Shown: positions 53,166 to 61,675, counted from the stretch's first letter. The stretch: DNA of 64,000 nucleotides from Alphaproteobacteria bacterium (GCA_012103325.1 WLWY01000003.1:558001-622000), one strand, 5' to 3'. Notes: generated from the letters alone by a model not told the origin. Numbers and translations: made by a program.

Positions 53166-54155
53166 ATGCTCATAAAAATCCCGCGCGGCTGGGAACGACC
53201 GGTCGAGCACGCGACACCGGAGGCGGTATTCCGCAATCGGCGTGCCTTGATGAAATCTCTTGCCGCAGGACCGATCCTGGCGTCCTCATCGCTTTTGCTT
53301 GCAGCATGCGACGACGCGCCCAAGGTGGCCGCGCAGCCGCCCGAGCCAGACCCTTCCGCACCGCTCTACCCGGTCGACAGAAATGCGACCTACACGCTAG
53401 ATCGCCCGATCACGTCGGAGAAACTAGCAACGAGTTACAACAACTACTACGAATTCGGGTCTTCCAAATCCGTTGTCGCCGAATCGCAGGCCATCCCGCT
53501 GCGGCCCTGGATGGTCGCAATCGACGGTCTTGTCGACAAGCCGATCGAAATCGGAGTCGACGACCTGTTGAAACAGATGCCGCTCGAGGAACGGCTTTAT
53601 CGGCACCGCTGTGTCGAAGCGTGGTCGATGGATGTACCCTGGAGCGGCTTCGCGCTGAAGGCGCTAGTCGACTTCGCGCAGCCAAAGTCAGACGCGAAGT
53701 ATCTGGAAATGACCAGCTTTAACAATCCCGAAGTGGCACCAGGCCAGAAATCCTCCTGGTATCCATGGCCCTATGTCGAAGGCGTCACCCTGGCGGAGGC
53801 GGCGAACGAAATGGCCTTCATCGCGACAGGCGCGTACGGCAAGCCGCTTCCCAAGCAGAACGGCGCCCCGCTTCGCCTCACGCTACCATGGAAGTACGGG
53901 TTCAAATCGTCGAAAGGCCTCGTCCGTTTCACCTTTACGGACAAACGCCCCGTCGGTTTCTGGGAGCGCATACAAGGCCGCGAGTATGGGTTCTGGGCAA
54001 ACGTCAATCCGGAAGTTTCGCATCCGAGATGGAGTCAGGCCACGGAGCGCGTTCTCGGCATCGATGGCAGGGTTCCGACCCGGCTGTACAATGGCTACGG
54101 CGAATTTGTTGCCGAACTCTACAAAGATATGAAGAACGAGCGCTTGTTTATGTAG
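53166..54155 (+). CDS. msrP: MsrP/YedY-like periplasmic molybdoenzyme (methionine sulfoxide reductase catalytic subunit)
   Basis: A 329-residue sulfite-oxidase-fold protein. N-terminal Tat-like RNRRALMKSLAAGPILASSS precedes a lipobox-like LLLAAC with Asp next. Core blocks: NNYYEFGSSKSVVAESQ, WMVAIDGLVDKPIEI, LYRHRCVEAWSMDVPWSGF (Cys ligand of molybdenum), PWPYVEGVTLAEAANEM and LTLPWKYGFKSSKGLVRF. MsrP repairs periplasmic methionine sulfoxide and usually sits beside the heme protein MsrQ, which is absent here: the next gene is convergent. It follows the SCO gene by 44 bases behind a GGGGGAG ribosome-binding site. Confidence 0.88.
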   Translation: MLIKIPRGWERPVEHATPEAVFRNRRALMKSLAAGPILASSSLLLAACDDAPKVAAQPPEPDPSAPLYPVDRNATYTLDRPITSEKLATSYNNYYEFGSSKSVVAESQAIPLRPWMVAIDGLVDKPIEIGVDDLLKQMPLEERLYRHRCVEAWSMDVPWSGFALKALVDFAQPKSDAKYLEMTSFNNPEVAPGQKSSWYPWPYVEGVTLAEAANEMAFIATGAYGKPLPKQNGAPLRLTLPWKYGFKSSKGLVRFTFTDKRPVGFWERIQGREYGFWANVNPEVSHPRWSQATERVLGIDGRVPTRLYNGYGEFVAELYKDMKNERLFM

Positions 54156-54765
54156 CCGACGGCGCCCGATCGATATTGCACAGGACGTGATCAACCGTCC
54201 CGGCACCGAACGGGACCGCCGCGAGCTCATATGAAATCGGACCGTGAGGCGTATCGAAACGCGATGTATCCCGTATCGGTTCACCGCGCTCCGCTGAATT
54301 ACGAGCCACCGACAATATCCATTGGGAGAGCATTGCCGTGATCTCAACGCCTCGGGCAATTGTGCCTTCGCCCGTACGATGCGCGCGAAGCGCAGTAGCG
54401 AACGTGGTGTCGGGCCGGATATCGCCCGGCTGTTCGCAGCGGAAGAGAACCACGTTAGGCCACCGCGCGGCGATATCCGAGGCCCGCAAATTGTCCCGCG
54501 ACGGCAACGCCTGAGACGAGCGCAGATCATTCCAAAACGAGACGATATCCGTGCTCAAGGTTGGTGTGACATCACGCATTTCCTGACGTGGCGGCGGCAC
54601 GCTTGCGTTTAAGAATTCCGGCGCTGCCCGCATCGAAGCAAGCGTATCGGTAATGTCGCTTTTCTTCCCACGAGCAGCTGAAGGCCGTCGAACGGACACC
54701 TTGGTCAGCGACGCGAATCCCGGCGCATCCGGTGGTTCGAATTCAGGCCAATCCTCGGTGCGCAT
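54148..54765 (-). CDS. PAS_5-domain protein
   Basis: A 205-residue cytoplasmic protein. After a ~75-residue polar leader comes the PAS_5 (PF07310-like) pattern: FWNDLRSSQALPSRDNLRAS, DIAARWPNVVLFRCE, and ISYELAAVPFGAGTVDHVL. These PAS-only alphaproteobacterial proteins have no known output. The start is chosen 2 bases after the upstream stop; an ATG ten codons earlier would overlap it. It is the last gene of a ParA operon, which is unusual company for this domain. Confidence 0.7.
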   Translation of the reverse strand: MRTEDWPEFEPPDAPGFASLTKVSVRRPSAARGKKSDITDTLASMRAAPEFLNASVPPPRQEMRDVTPTLSTDIVSFWNDLRSSQALPSRDNLRASDIAARWPNVVLFRCEQPGDIRPDTTFATALRAHRTGEGTIARGVEITAMLSQWILSVARNSAERGEPIRDTSRFDTPHGPISYELAAVPFGAGTVDHVLCNIDRAPSAT

Positions 54766-54767
54766 TG

Positions 54768-55184
54768 CTAGCCGTCGTTGTTCAGGCACGCGCATTCGAT
54801 ACCAATCGACGGCGCGACTTTCACGAGGTATGCGTCGAGCGCTTCCAGCATGATTGTTTGACTGCTGCGCCGAAGATGCGCCGCCGCCAGTTTCAGCCGC
54901 AGATGGCGATTTTGATCCAGCCGCAGCGAAAGCTTCGCCCTCTGCCCGGGCTCAGCAATACCGTCACTGCAGGCTACAGGACATGAGGCGCCCACCACGG
55001 TCCGGTCGATTGCGCGAACAACCGAAGGCTTTTGCCTCTTAGCACTGAACGGACCGTTGCTTTTTGACGGCTTGGGTTTGGGAAACTCTTCGAGCAGTGC
55101 GGAAACGGCATCGCTTGGCGCAGCTGCCCCCTTATTGGCAAGCAAGGCACCGGTCAGTGCAGCGGAAGACTGATTGGAACTCAT
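54768..55184 (-). CDS. ParA-associated protein with a ribbon-helix-helix-like C-terminus
   Basis: A 138-residue protein. The N-terminal half is disordered and rich in Ala, Ser, Pro and Lys (EEFPKPKPSKSNGPFSAKRQ). The C-terminal half, KLSLRLDQNRHLRLKLAAAH then LRRSSQTIMLEALDAYL, has the beta-strand plus two-helix pattern of RHH DNA-binding domains. Its start overlaps the ParA stop by 4 bases. Such small partners supply centromere or polar-marker binding in ParA systems. Two Cys pairs near 90 and 130 are of unknown meaning. Confidence 0.65.
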   Translation of the reverse strand: MSSNQSSAALTGALLANKGAAAPSDAVSALLEEFPKPKPSKSNGPFSAKRQKPSVVRAIDRTVVGASCPVACSDGIAEPGQRAKLSLRLDQNRHLRLKLAAAHLRRSSQTIMLEALDAYLVKVAPSIGIECACLNNDG

Positions 55185-55894
55185 GTTAAAACCTCTCCAA
55201 CAACTGAACGAATACCGTATGCGGGGTCGGGCGGCGGCAAGCGTTGCGCCTCCACGACATTCGACACCGCATCATCGCGGCCAAGCCGATTATCCAAATA
55301 TTCCCATAGCCGCTCGATTTCCTCGGCGGAACGGGACTTCCGCGGCAACTCCATCACAGTCCGGCCATCGATCATGCTGCCGGCGAAGTCCGTCCGCTGA
55401 TGAATAATCGAAGGCGCCAGGGTACCATGCTGAGAAAGTGCGATCGCGGCCTCGGAGGTGATGCGGGCCCGCGGTGTCGCGCCATTGATGACAAAGACCA
55501 TCGACTTACCCATCCGCTCGACAAGCTCGATTGTCGCGCCCGCTGCACGCAGGTCATGCGGACTAGGACGAGTCGGAATAACGACGAGGTCGGCCTGCTT
55601 GATGACATGGGCGATCGTAAGTGTAATTGCCGGAGGGGTATCGACGATGAGCAGTTTGATGCCCAAACGCTGCATCCGTTCGATATCCTGCGGCAGCTGG
55701 GAGATAATGGTACGCGCAAAAACCGGGGTTTCTGCTTCGCGCTCATTCCACCAGTCCGACAGACTTCCCTGAGGGTCCGTATCCACGAGCGCGATCGGTC
55801 CTGCGCCGGCGCGCTCGGCCTGAACCGCCAAATGTCCCGCGAGGGTGGTCTTGCCAGACCCGCCCTTGCGAGATGCCATCGCCATTACCAACAT
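55181..55894 (-). CDS. ParA/MinD-family ATPase
   Basis: A 237-residue ATPase. Deviant Walker A MAMASRKGGSGKTTLAGHLA carries the signature Lys; Walker A' is ALVDTDPQGSLSDWW, and Walker B is KLLIVDTPPA. It lacks an N-terminal helix-turn-helix, so it is of the orphan (type Ib) kind used for positioning protein cargoes or small plasmids. The start is fixed by AAGGAG 8 bases upstream. It leads an operon with the RHH-like and PAS_5 proteins and is preceded by the very A/T-rich tract. Confidence 0.88.
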   Translation of the reverse strand: MLVMAMASRKGGSGKTTLAGHLAVQAERAGAGPIALVDTDPQGSLSDWWNEREAETPVFARTIISQLPQDIERMQRLGIKLLIVDTPPAITLTIAHVIKQADLVVIPTRPSPHDLRAAGATIELVERMGKSMVFVINGATPRARITSEAAIALSQHGTLAPSIIHQRTDFAGSMIDGRTVMELPRKSRSAEEIERLWEYLDNRLGRDDAVSNVVEAQRLPPPDPAYGIRSVVGEVLT

Positions 55895-55994
55895 CGCACC
55901 TACTCCTTCGATCAAGCCAGCGGTTGCCCGCCGAGCATTCCAGTATGACCACCCCGGAAATACAGACTGAGTACCTACGGCCAACAAATTCAGC

Positions 55995-56155
55995 CAAACA
56001 ATAATAAAATCACCAATACTGTCAAATAATATTTGTTTATTTTAATAATGGATATTTATTTACATAATTATATAAAAGTAATTCATTATTTTTATTTTAA
56101 TTTACCTAAAATACAAACTTTTTATTATTAACAAATTCACAACATGTCATTGAGC
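55995..56155. other. Strongly A/T-rich intergenic tract upstream of parA
   Basis: The 328-base gap 55895-56222 contains no gene. Within it, 56041-56150 has 15 G or C in 110 bases by hand count, against a GC-rich surrounding. It is made of TTTATT, TTATTA and ATAATT runs. It could be a promoter/UP region, a nucleoid-protein binding zone, a ParA-partner site or a foreign remnant. The IS66 element inserted about 70 bases beyond it. Confidence 0.7.
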
Positions 56156-56273
56156 AGGCGAATGGGCACCGCTGCGGCAACCGCTAACAGGTTGTAATGT
56201 AGATAAAAAACGTAGAAGGACGGTGAGCGTCCGGTAAAGCAGCCCTGCCTATGATGACGTTGGACTGTTACGC

Positions 56274-57785
56274 TCAGGTTTGAGCGTAACGCCAGGGGAG
56301 CAGTTCGTCGATCCGATTGATTTTATGGTCGGCGATACAGGCTAGCGTGTCGGTTAGCCAGGCCTGCGGATCGACGCCATTGAGTTTTGCTGTCTCGATC
56401 AGCGTATAGGCGATGGCGGCTGATTTGCCGCCGGCCTCGGACCCCATGAAGAGATAATTCTTCCGCCCCAGGGCGATGGGCCGCATGGATCGCTCTGCGG
56501 TATTGTTGTCGAGTTCAAGAAAGCCGTGATCTAGATATGGTCGCAGCTTCTTCATGCGGGTCAGGGCGTAGCGAATAGCACCGGCTAAGGGTGATTTGCC
56601 GGATATCCGGGTCAATTGGGCATGCAGCCATGATTCCAGGTCGTCGAAGATTGGTTTTGATTGGCGCTGCCTGATCTTCACCCGTTGATCCGGCGATTGG
56701 CCCCGAACCTCCTTCTCGACGCCATAGAGTGTGGCGATACGTTTTATGGCTTCCTCGGCAATCGCCGATCCCTGAGCTTTGTGGATATCGACGAACTTGC
56801 GTCGGATATGGGCCATGCAGGCCACTTCCGTCACCTTGCCCGTGCGGTACAGGTCATTGAACCCCGCATAGCCATCGGCATGCATGAAGCCCGTGAAGTC
56901 CGCTAGATGTTCGCGCGGGCGAACGCCCTTCCTGTCGGACGAGAACTGATACCATGCGGCAGGATGCGCCTCTCCGGCCCAGGGTCGTTCATCGCGGACA
57001 TAGGCCCAAAGCCGCGCGGTCCTGGTTTTACCGGAGCCTGGGGTCAGCATTTTTACCGGCGTATCATCGGCGAAGAGGGCCTGTCCCTTTAAAACATGGC
57101 GCGCGACGGCGTCCGCCAAAGGTTCCAACAGAGCCGTGGATTTGCCAACCCAATCGGCCAGGGTGGAGCGGTCCAGATCGATCCCCTCGCGCTGGAATAT
57201 CTGACTTTGCCGGTACAAAGGCGAATGATCGGCGTACTTGTTGACCAGCACATGGGCCAGTAGGCCAGGACCGGGCCGCCCGTGCTCAATCGGCCGCGAC
57301 GGCAGGGCTGCCTGATGGAACGTCTCACAGCAGGTGCAGGCCATGCGCGGGCGAACAATCCGGTTCACGACAAAACGTCCGGGGACATATTCCAGTTCCT
57401 CGGTGACATCGTCGCCAAGCGTTTTGAGCGCACCGCCGCATTCCCCACAGGCATCGCCCGGCGACAGTGTTGTCTCGTTGCGTGGGAGATGACCGGGCAG
57501 CGGTTTACGTTTGGGCTTGTCTTTTGGCGCTGCAGATTGATCTGCATTTGCATCGTCTGACGCGGGCTCCTGCGCGGACGCCGCAATCTCTTCGTCTTCC
57601 AGCGTCAACGCCAGTTGATCCAGAGCCTCCGAGCGCGACCCGAAGCGATGCTGGCGCATCCCGGCCAATTGGTGTTGGAGCTTCTCGATCAACACCGCCT
57701 GTGACTTCACTTCCGACGCCAGCGATGCCACCAGACCTTTTAATGCGGCAGGTTCATTCGGGAGGTTCTCAGCGTCGTCGAGCAT
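56274..57785 (-). CDS. tnpC: IS66-family transposase TnpC
   Basis: A 503-residue DDE transposase. An N-terminal leucine-zipper-like segment ([20 protein letters not shown]) is followed by [13 protein letters not shown], a zinc-finger region ([12 protein letters not shown], and [13 protein letters not shown]), and the catalytic core with [11 protein letters not shown] (first Asp), [15 protein letters not shown] (second Asp) and [20 protein letters not shown] (Glu region, family hallmark). The C-terminus contains [20 protein letters not shown]. Full length, no internal stop. Confidence 0.95.
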   Translation of the reverse strand: MLDDAENLPNEPAALKGLVASLASEVKSQAVLIEKLQHQLAGMRQHRFGSRSEALDQLALTLEDEEIAASAQEPASDDANADQSAAPKDKPKRKPLPGHLPRNETTLSPGDACGECGGALKTLGDDVTEELEYVPGRFVVNRIVRPRMACTCCETFHQAALPSRPIEHGRPGPGLLAHVLVNKYADHSPLYRQSQIFQREGIDLDRSTLADWVGKSTALLEPLADAVARHVLKGQALFADDTPVKMLTPGSGKTRTARLWAYVRDERPWAGEAHPAAWYQFSSDRKGVRPREHLADFTGFMHADGYAGFNDLYRTGKVTEVACMAHIRRKFVDIHKAQGSAIAEEAIKRIATLYGVEKEVRGQSPDQRVKIRQRQSKPIFDDLESWLHAQLTRISGKSPLAGAIRYALTRMKKLRPYLDHGFLELDNNTAERSMRPIALGRKNYLFMGSEAGGKSAAIAYTLIETAKLNGVDPQAWLTDTLACIADHKINRIDELLPWRYAQT

Positions 57786-57857
57786 GCCGGCAATCTATCA
57801 GCCGCCACCCCGCATGGGAATCCCCGGAAATTGACAACCCTTTGCTGTGAAACGACT

Positions 57858-58205
57858 TTACCCAGCCGTCAGGGGACGCCACGTTCGTTGTGGTATGCGC
57901 CAATCAATCCCTTCCAGCAGCATCGCCAATTGAACCGGGGTCAGCGCAACCTTGCCCGCTTTCGCAGACGGCCAGACAAACCGTCCCTTCTCCAGACGCT
58001 TCGAGAACAGACATGCCCCTTGCCCGTCCCACCAGATCACCTTGATCAGATCGCCACGGCGACCCCGGAAGACGAACAGATGACCGCAATACGGCGCCGC
58101 CTTTAGAACCTTCTCTGTTTGCGCTGACAGCCCATTGAACCCCTTACGCATGTCCGTCACGCCGGCCGCAAGCCAAACCTTCGTGTTCGTGGGAACCGGG
58201 ATCAT
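57858..58205 (-). CDS. tnpB: IS66 accessory protein TnpB
   Basis: A 115-residue IS66 Orf2 protein: [60 protein letters not shown] and [20 protein letters not shown]. The ATG overlaps the tnpA stop (ATGA), giving translational coupling; an ATG four codons earlier is also in frame. Its exact role is unknown, but it is needed for transposition of studied IS66 elements. Confidence 0.93.
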   Translation of the reverse strand: MIPVPTNTKVWLAAGVTDMRKGFNGLSAQTEKVLKAAPYCGHLFVFRGRRGDLIKVIWWDGQGACLFSKRLEKGRFVWPSAKAGKVALTPVQLAMLLEGIDWRIPQRTWRPLTAG

Positions 58206-58579
58206 CCCGACAAGCACCGGAGCAGACGTACGAGCGCTTCGGGATCGTAAGGGCCGCTAATGCTCAAGCGATGACCTCCGGCAAGCGTGACCTCGATCTT
58301 GCCTTCGTCACCAACAGGGCGCTCGGCTTCGTGCTCGACGTGACGCGCAATCTCAACCGGCAGGAAACAGGCGGCGTCATCGACCGTGTCACTTCCCGCA
58401 AACCGGGGATCTTTCAGCCAGTTGAAAACCTGATTGGCGTTCACATTGTAGCGCCGTGCAACCTGTGAAACCGAAACGCCCGCAAACCGCGTCTGTGCGC
58501 AAATCATCCGCTTCTCGTCTGCACTCCAGCGCCGACGCTTGCCCCGCTTCGCCACATCCTGATCCCCGTTAGTGTCCAC
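58202..58579 (-). CDS. tnpA: IS66 accessory protein TnpA
   Basis: A 125-residue IS66 Orf1 protein with a Tn3/IS3-type helix-turn-helix: [40 protein letters not shown] and KDPRF. The C-terminal part [20 protein letters not shown] is the usual IS66 ending. It starts with GTG inside the 3' arm of a perfect hairpin (58571-58596). Confidence 0.9.
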   Translation of the reverse strand: MDTNGDQDVAKRGKRRRWSADEKRMICAQTRFAGVSVSQVARRYNVNANQVFNWLKDPRFAGSDTVDDAACFLPVEIARHVEHEAERPVGDEGKIEVTLAGGHRLSISGPYDPEALVRLLRCLSG

Positions 58580-58596
58580 CTAAACAAGTGGACACT
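58571..58596 (-). promoter_or_regulatory. Hairpin enclosing the tnpA start codon
   Basis: AGTGTCCAC-CTAAACAA-GTGGACACT is a perfect 9-bp inverted repeat with an 8-base loop. On the transcript the 3' arm contains the GTG start codon of tnpA and the loop carries the weak ribosome-binding site, so folding would hide translation initiation. Confidence 0.55.
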
Positions 58597-58680
58597 AAAC
58601 CTCACTTCTTCTGCACGGCAGAGCGGTCAGGCCGGACGCTTACGAAGGACGTGGCGTTCCCGCCGCCGCTCTTTTAGGCG

Positions 58681-59580
58681 TTATTGTTGCCTTAACCGGG
58701 GGTCGAGTACGTCGCGTACGGCATCGCCAAACATATTGAAGCCGAACACTGCTAAGGCGATCGCGAATCCAGGAAAAAATGCGACCCAAAAAGCGCTTTC
58801 AACGTATTCCTCAGCGCCGCCCTGCAACATTAATCCCCATGCTGGTGTTGGTTCCTGGACCCCCATACCGAGATAGGACAACGATGCCTCCAGAAGGATC
58901 GCACCGCCGATGGCACTCGTAAAGATGATCAGATAGGGCGCCATAACGTTTGGGAGCATATGCCGAAGAATAATTCGGGCATGGCTAAAACCAAGCGCCC
59001 GTGCCGCATCGACATAGGGTATTTCCCGTATTTGCAAAGCGTTCGATCGCACGATCCGGGCGCAATCCGGAATAATCGGTAGGGTAATCGCAAGAATCAC
59101 GAAATGCATCGCATTCCCAAAAATCGAAACGATCGCCAATGCCATAATGATCACGGGGAACGCCATGAACACATCGACGAAACGCATAAAAAGAAGATCG
59201 AAGGTGCCGCCAAAATAGGCACTAGATACGCCCAATACGAGGCCGGTCGTTGCCCCGAGAAATGCGCTAACGAGACCGACGAACAACGCCGTGCGTGCGC
59301 CATAAATAATTCGGGTCAGGATATCTCGGCCAAACTGATCCGTGCCCAGCCAATATTCAGCGCTAGGGCCAATCAGCATATCTTGAAAGTTATTATCGGT
59401 TGGGTCGAAGGGAGAAATAACATCGGCCATGACCGCGAGAATAATCATACCCAACACGAGTACCGCACCCACGGCACCCAGTGGTTGGCGGCGCGCAAGG
59501 CCAGCGAGTTTTTGAATAGGCGACCTTGTATCGATCGCCTGCTTCAACGAAAGACCGTCAGTAACTTCGGCGGCACTCAT
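58681..59580 (-). CDS. Peptide-type ABC transporter permease (DppC-like), paralogue 1
   Basis: A 299-residue permease with the DppC N-terminal segment (QKLAGLARRQPLGAVGAVLV), WLGTDQFGRDILTRIIYGAR, and EAA loop YVDAARALGFSHARIILRHM, then EASLSYLGMGVQEPTPAWGL. It is closely related along its whole length to the permease encoded immediately upstream (59702-60601). A hairpin lies in the 121-base gap between them, so this copy may be expressed at lower level. It ends 37 bases from the IS66 right edge. Confidence 0.9.
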   Translation of the reverse strand: MSAAEVTDGLSLKQAIDTRSPIQKLAGLARRQPLGAVGAVLVLGMIILAVMADVISPFDPTDNNFQDMLIGPSAEYWLGTDQFGRDILTRIIYGARTALFVGLVSAFLGATTGLVLGVSSAYFGGTFDLLFMRFVDVFMAFPVIIMALAIVSIFGNAMHFVILAITLPIIPDCARIVRSNALQIREIPYVDAARALGFSHARIILRHMLPNVMAPYLIIFTSAIGGAILLEASLSYLGMGVQEPTPAWGLMLQGGAEEYVESAFWVAFFPGFAIALAVFGFNMFGDAVRDVLDPRLRQQ

Positions 59581-59632
59581 TTGTCTGTTTTCTTCCTCTT
59601 TTCCAGGCGTGTTATCGGCCTAAAAGCAGCCT

Positions 59633-59667
59633 GGGCCGCCGGGTCACCCTCGATGATCCGGCGGCCC
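59633..59667 (-). terminator. Strong hairpin between the two DppC-type permease genes
   Basis: GGGCCGCCGG...CCGGCGGCCC has perfect 10-bp arms and a 15-base loop. On the minus strand it is followed after about 10 bases by CTTTTAGG, and on the plus strand directly by GTTTT, so it could terminate from either side. It separates the paralogue at 58681 from the main operon. Confidence 0.65.
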
Positions 59668-59701
59668 GTTTTAGGGCAAATTCATCATTATCAAATTAGG
59701 C

Positions 59702-60601
59702 TTATTGCGTCCGTAGCCTTGGATCGAGAACATCACGGACAGAATCACCGAACAAGTTAAACCCAAATACCGCCATTGAGATGGCGACACCCGGGAAGAT
59801 CGCGATCCAAGGTTCACTCTCGATATACTCTTCCGCACCACCTTGAAGCATTAAGCCCCACGCTGGTGTCGGTTCCTGGACGCCAAGTCCGAGATACGAA
59901 AGCGACGCTTCCGTCAAAATAGCTTGTCCAACAAATGACGTCAGCATGATCAGAAACGGCGCCATGACGTTCGGTGCCATATGCCGCAGAATGATGCGAG
60001 CATGCCCAAATCCAAGTGCCCGGGCCGCGTCGACATAGGGTATTTCCCGAATGGCCAAGGCATTGGAACGCACGACCCGCGCACAACGTGGAATAAACGG
60101 AATAGTGATCGCGATGATCACGTTTTGCGTGCTCGGACCAAAGATCGAAACGATGGCCAGCGCCATAATGATCAGCGGGAAGGACATGAAAACGTCCATA
60201 ACCCGCTGGAAGATCAGGTCAAACGTGCCGCCAAAGTAGGCGCTCATCACACCCAGAACCAGGCCACAACTAGCACCGACAAATGACGCCGCAAAACCGA
60301 CGAACAGCGCCGTTCTTGCGCCATAAACCAGTCTGCTCAATATGTCTCGACCGAACTGGTCTGTTCCAAGCCAATAATCCGCACCGGGCGCTACCAACAT
60401 TGCCGCGAAGTCATTCAGTTCGGGATCGTACGGCGATATAATGTTAGCGAATATCGCCATAATGATCATGGCAATGACCACCGCAAAGCCAACAGCGCCA
60501 AGCGGTTGTTTTCGGAACAACTCCGCAAATTTTTGGAATATGTTCTTCTGAGATCGTAGCTCGTCAATTTCAGAAACTGAGGTAACGTCTGTAGCAGCCA
60601 T
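59702..60601 (-). CDS. Peptide-type ABC transporter permease (DppC-like), paralogue 2
   Basis: A 299-residue permease with the same architecture as paralogue 1: QKFAELFRKQPLGAVGFAVV, WLGTDQFGRDILSRLVYGAR, YVDAARALGFGHARIILRHM, EASLSYLGLGVQEPTPAWGL. The two share long identical stretches but differ through the first 30 residues and the second half of helix 4-5. This copy follows the DppB-like gene by 11 bases and is the likely primary channel partner. Confidence 0.9.
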   Translation of the reverse strand: MAATDVTSVSEIDELRSQKNIFQKFAELFRKQPLGAVGFAVVIAMIIMAIFANIISPYDPELNDFAAMLVAPGADYWLGTDQFGRDILSRLVYGARTALFVGFAASFVGASCGLVLGVMSAYFGGTFDLIFQRVMDVFMSFPLIIMALAIVSIFGPSTQNVIIAITIPFIPRCARVVRSNALAIREIPYVDAARALGFGHARIILRHMAPNVMAPFLIMLTSFVGQAILTEASLSYLGLGVQEPTPAWGLMLQGGAEEYIESEPWIAIFPGVAISMAVFGFNLFGDSVRDVLDPRLRTQ

Positions 60602-60612
60602 TCCAAATACTC

Positions 60613-61584
60613 CTAGCTGTACCGAATCCTGGGATCCAGCATAGCGTAAAAGAGATCGACAACGAAGTTTGTTACTACAAAGACGAGAGCGACAAGCATG
60701 ACCAAGGCTTGTGTCATTGTGTAATCGTGATTTTGCACCGATTCCACGAACAGTTTGCCGACACCGTTCAGGTTAAACACCTGCTCGGTCACGACCAAGC
60801 CACCCATAAGGAAGGCGAATTCAATACCGATCACGGTAACCACCGGCAGCATCGAGTTCTTTAGCGCATGACGATTTATGATGATCCGCTCGATCAACCC
60901 TTTCGCCTTGGCGGTCCGGACGTAATCTTCACGCAGTACTTCCAATAATGCCGATCGTGTCATACGGGTCGCAACGGCCGAATATCGATAACCCGTCGCA
61001 ACCGCAGGCCAAATTAACTGAACCAAATTTGCAACCGGATCTTCTAAGGGAGATACATACTCAATTGGTGGCATCCAAGGTTCACCAAACCAAGCCTGGG
61101 TGGAAATCAACAATCCCAGAATAATCATGATACCAAGCCAGAATGACGGAATGGCAATGCCCGCGATACTGAACGTGCGCACGGCATAATCGAGCCATGT
61201 ATCCTGTCGAATTGCTGATATCGTGCCCAATGGTATCGCGATAACGACGGCTACGAGTGTTGCCATTATCGCAATCTGAAGAGATAGCTGAAATCTCAGA
61301 CCAAGTTCATGCGTGATCGCCTTGCCGGTCCACATGGACTCTCCAAGATCAAAAACCATAAATCCTGTAATAAAATCAACGAACTGGACAAATTTCGGCC
61401 GATCCATGCCGAGGTCATGCTGGCAGTCCTTGATCGCTTGCTCATCGACGTATCCGCCTTCGCCCGCCATGCGGAGCTCACACACGTCTCCAGGAATGAG
61501 ACGTAGAAGGAAAAATACAAGGCACGCAGCGCCAAACAATGTCGGCACCATGAGAAGGACGCGTTTAATTGTATATTTAAACAT
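60613..61584 (-). CDS. Peptide-type ABC transporter permease (DppB-like)
   Basis: A 323-residue permease: YTIKRVLLMVPTLFGAACLV, RLIPGDVCELRMAGEGGYVD, VFDLGESMWTGKAITHEL, EAA loop YVRTAKAKGLIERIIINRHA and the C-terminal FVVDLFYAMLDPRIRYS. It is expected to pair with one or both DppC-like proteins encoded downstream. A hairpin precedes the gene in the gap after the binding-protein gene. Confidence 0.92.
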   Translation of the reverse strand: MFKYTIKRVLLMVPTLFGAACLVFFLLRLIPGDVCELRMAGEGGYVDEQAIKDCQHDLGMDRPKFVQFVDFITGFMVFDLGESMWTGKAITHELGLRFQLSLQIAIMATLVAVVIAIPLGTISAIRQDTWLDYAVRTFSIAGIAIPSFWLGIMIILGLLISTQAWFGEPWMPPIEYVSPLEDPVANLVQLIWPAVATGYRYSAVATRMTRSALLEVLREDYVRTAKAKGLIERIIINRHALKNSMLPVVTVIGIEFAFLMGGLVVTEQVFNLNGVGKLFVESVQNHDYTMTQALVMLVALVFVVTNFVVDLFYAMLDPRIRYS

Positions 61585-61616
61585 ATTTTTTTGGTTCGCA
61601 TCTTGCTAGCGGTGCG

Positions 61617-61648
61617 CTGCCCGCTGCACGGCTACGTACAGCGGGCAG
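61617..61648 (-). terminator. Intercistronic hairpin between substrate-binding protein and permease genes
   Basis: CTGCCCGCTG...CAGCGGGCAG has perfect 10-bp arms with a 12-base loop, 28 bases after the binding-protein stop codon, without a T-run. This is the same position and presumed role (mRNA 3'-end protection or partial termination) as the hairpin at 30361 in the first ABC operon. Confidence 0.55.
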
Positions 61649-61675
61649 TCACCTGTTGATACAACCGGATCGGAC

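Larger units (their letters stand above)
56223..58643 (-). mobile_element. Complete IS66-family insertion sequence
   Basis: A 2421-bp element with three genes (tnpA, tnpB, tnpC) in the IS66 order. The ends are inverted repeats: left GTGAGCGTCCGG, and the right end read inward GTAAGCGTCCGG, with further partial match beyond. The 8 bases on each side are identical, GAAGGACG at 56215-56222 and at 58644-58651, the target duplication length typical of IS66. All three frames are intact, so the copy looks recent and potentially active. Confidence 0.93.

Noticed and set aside
58571..58596. Hairpin near the IS66 right end read as the element's terminal repeat
   Set aside because: The true end is at 58643, defined by the GTAAGCGTCCGG repeat and the 8-bp duplication; the hairpin is internal.
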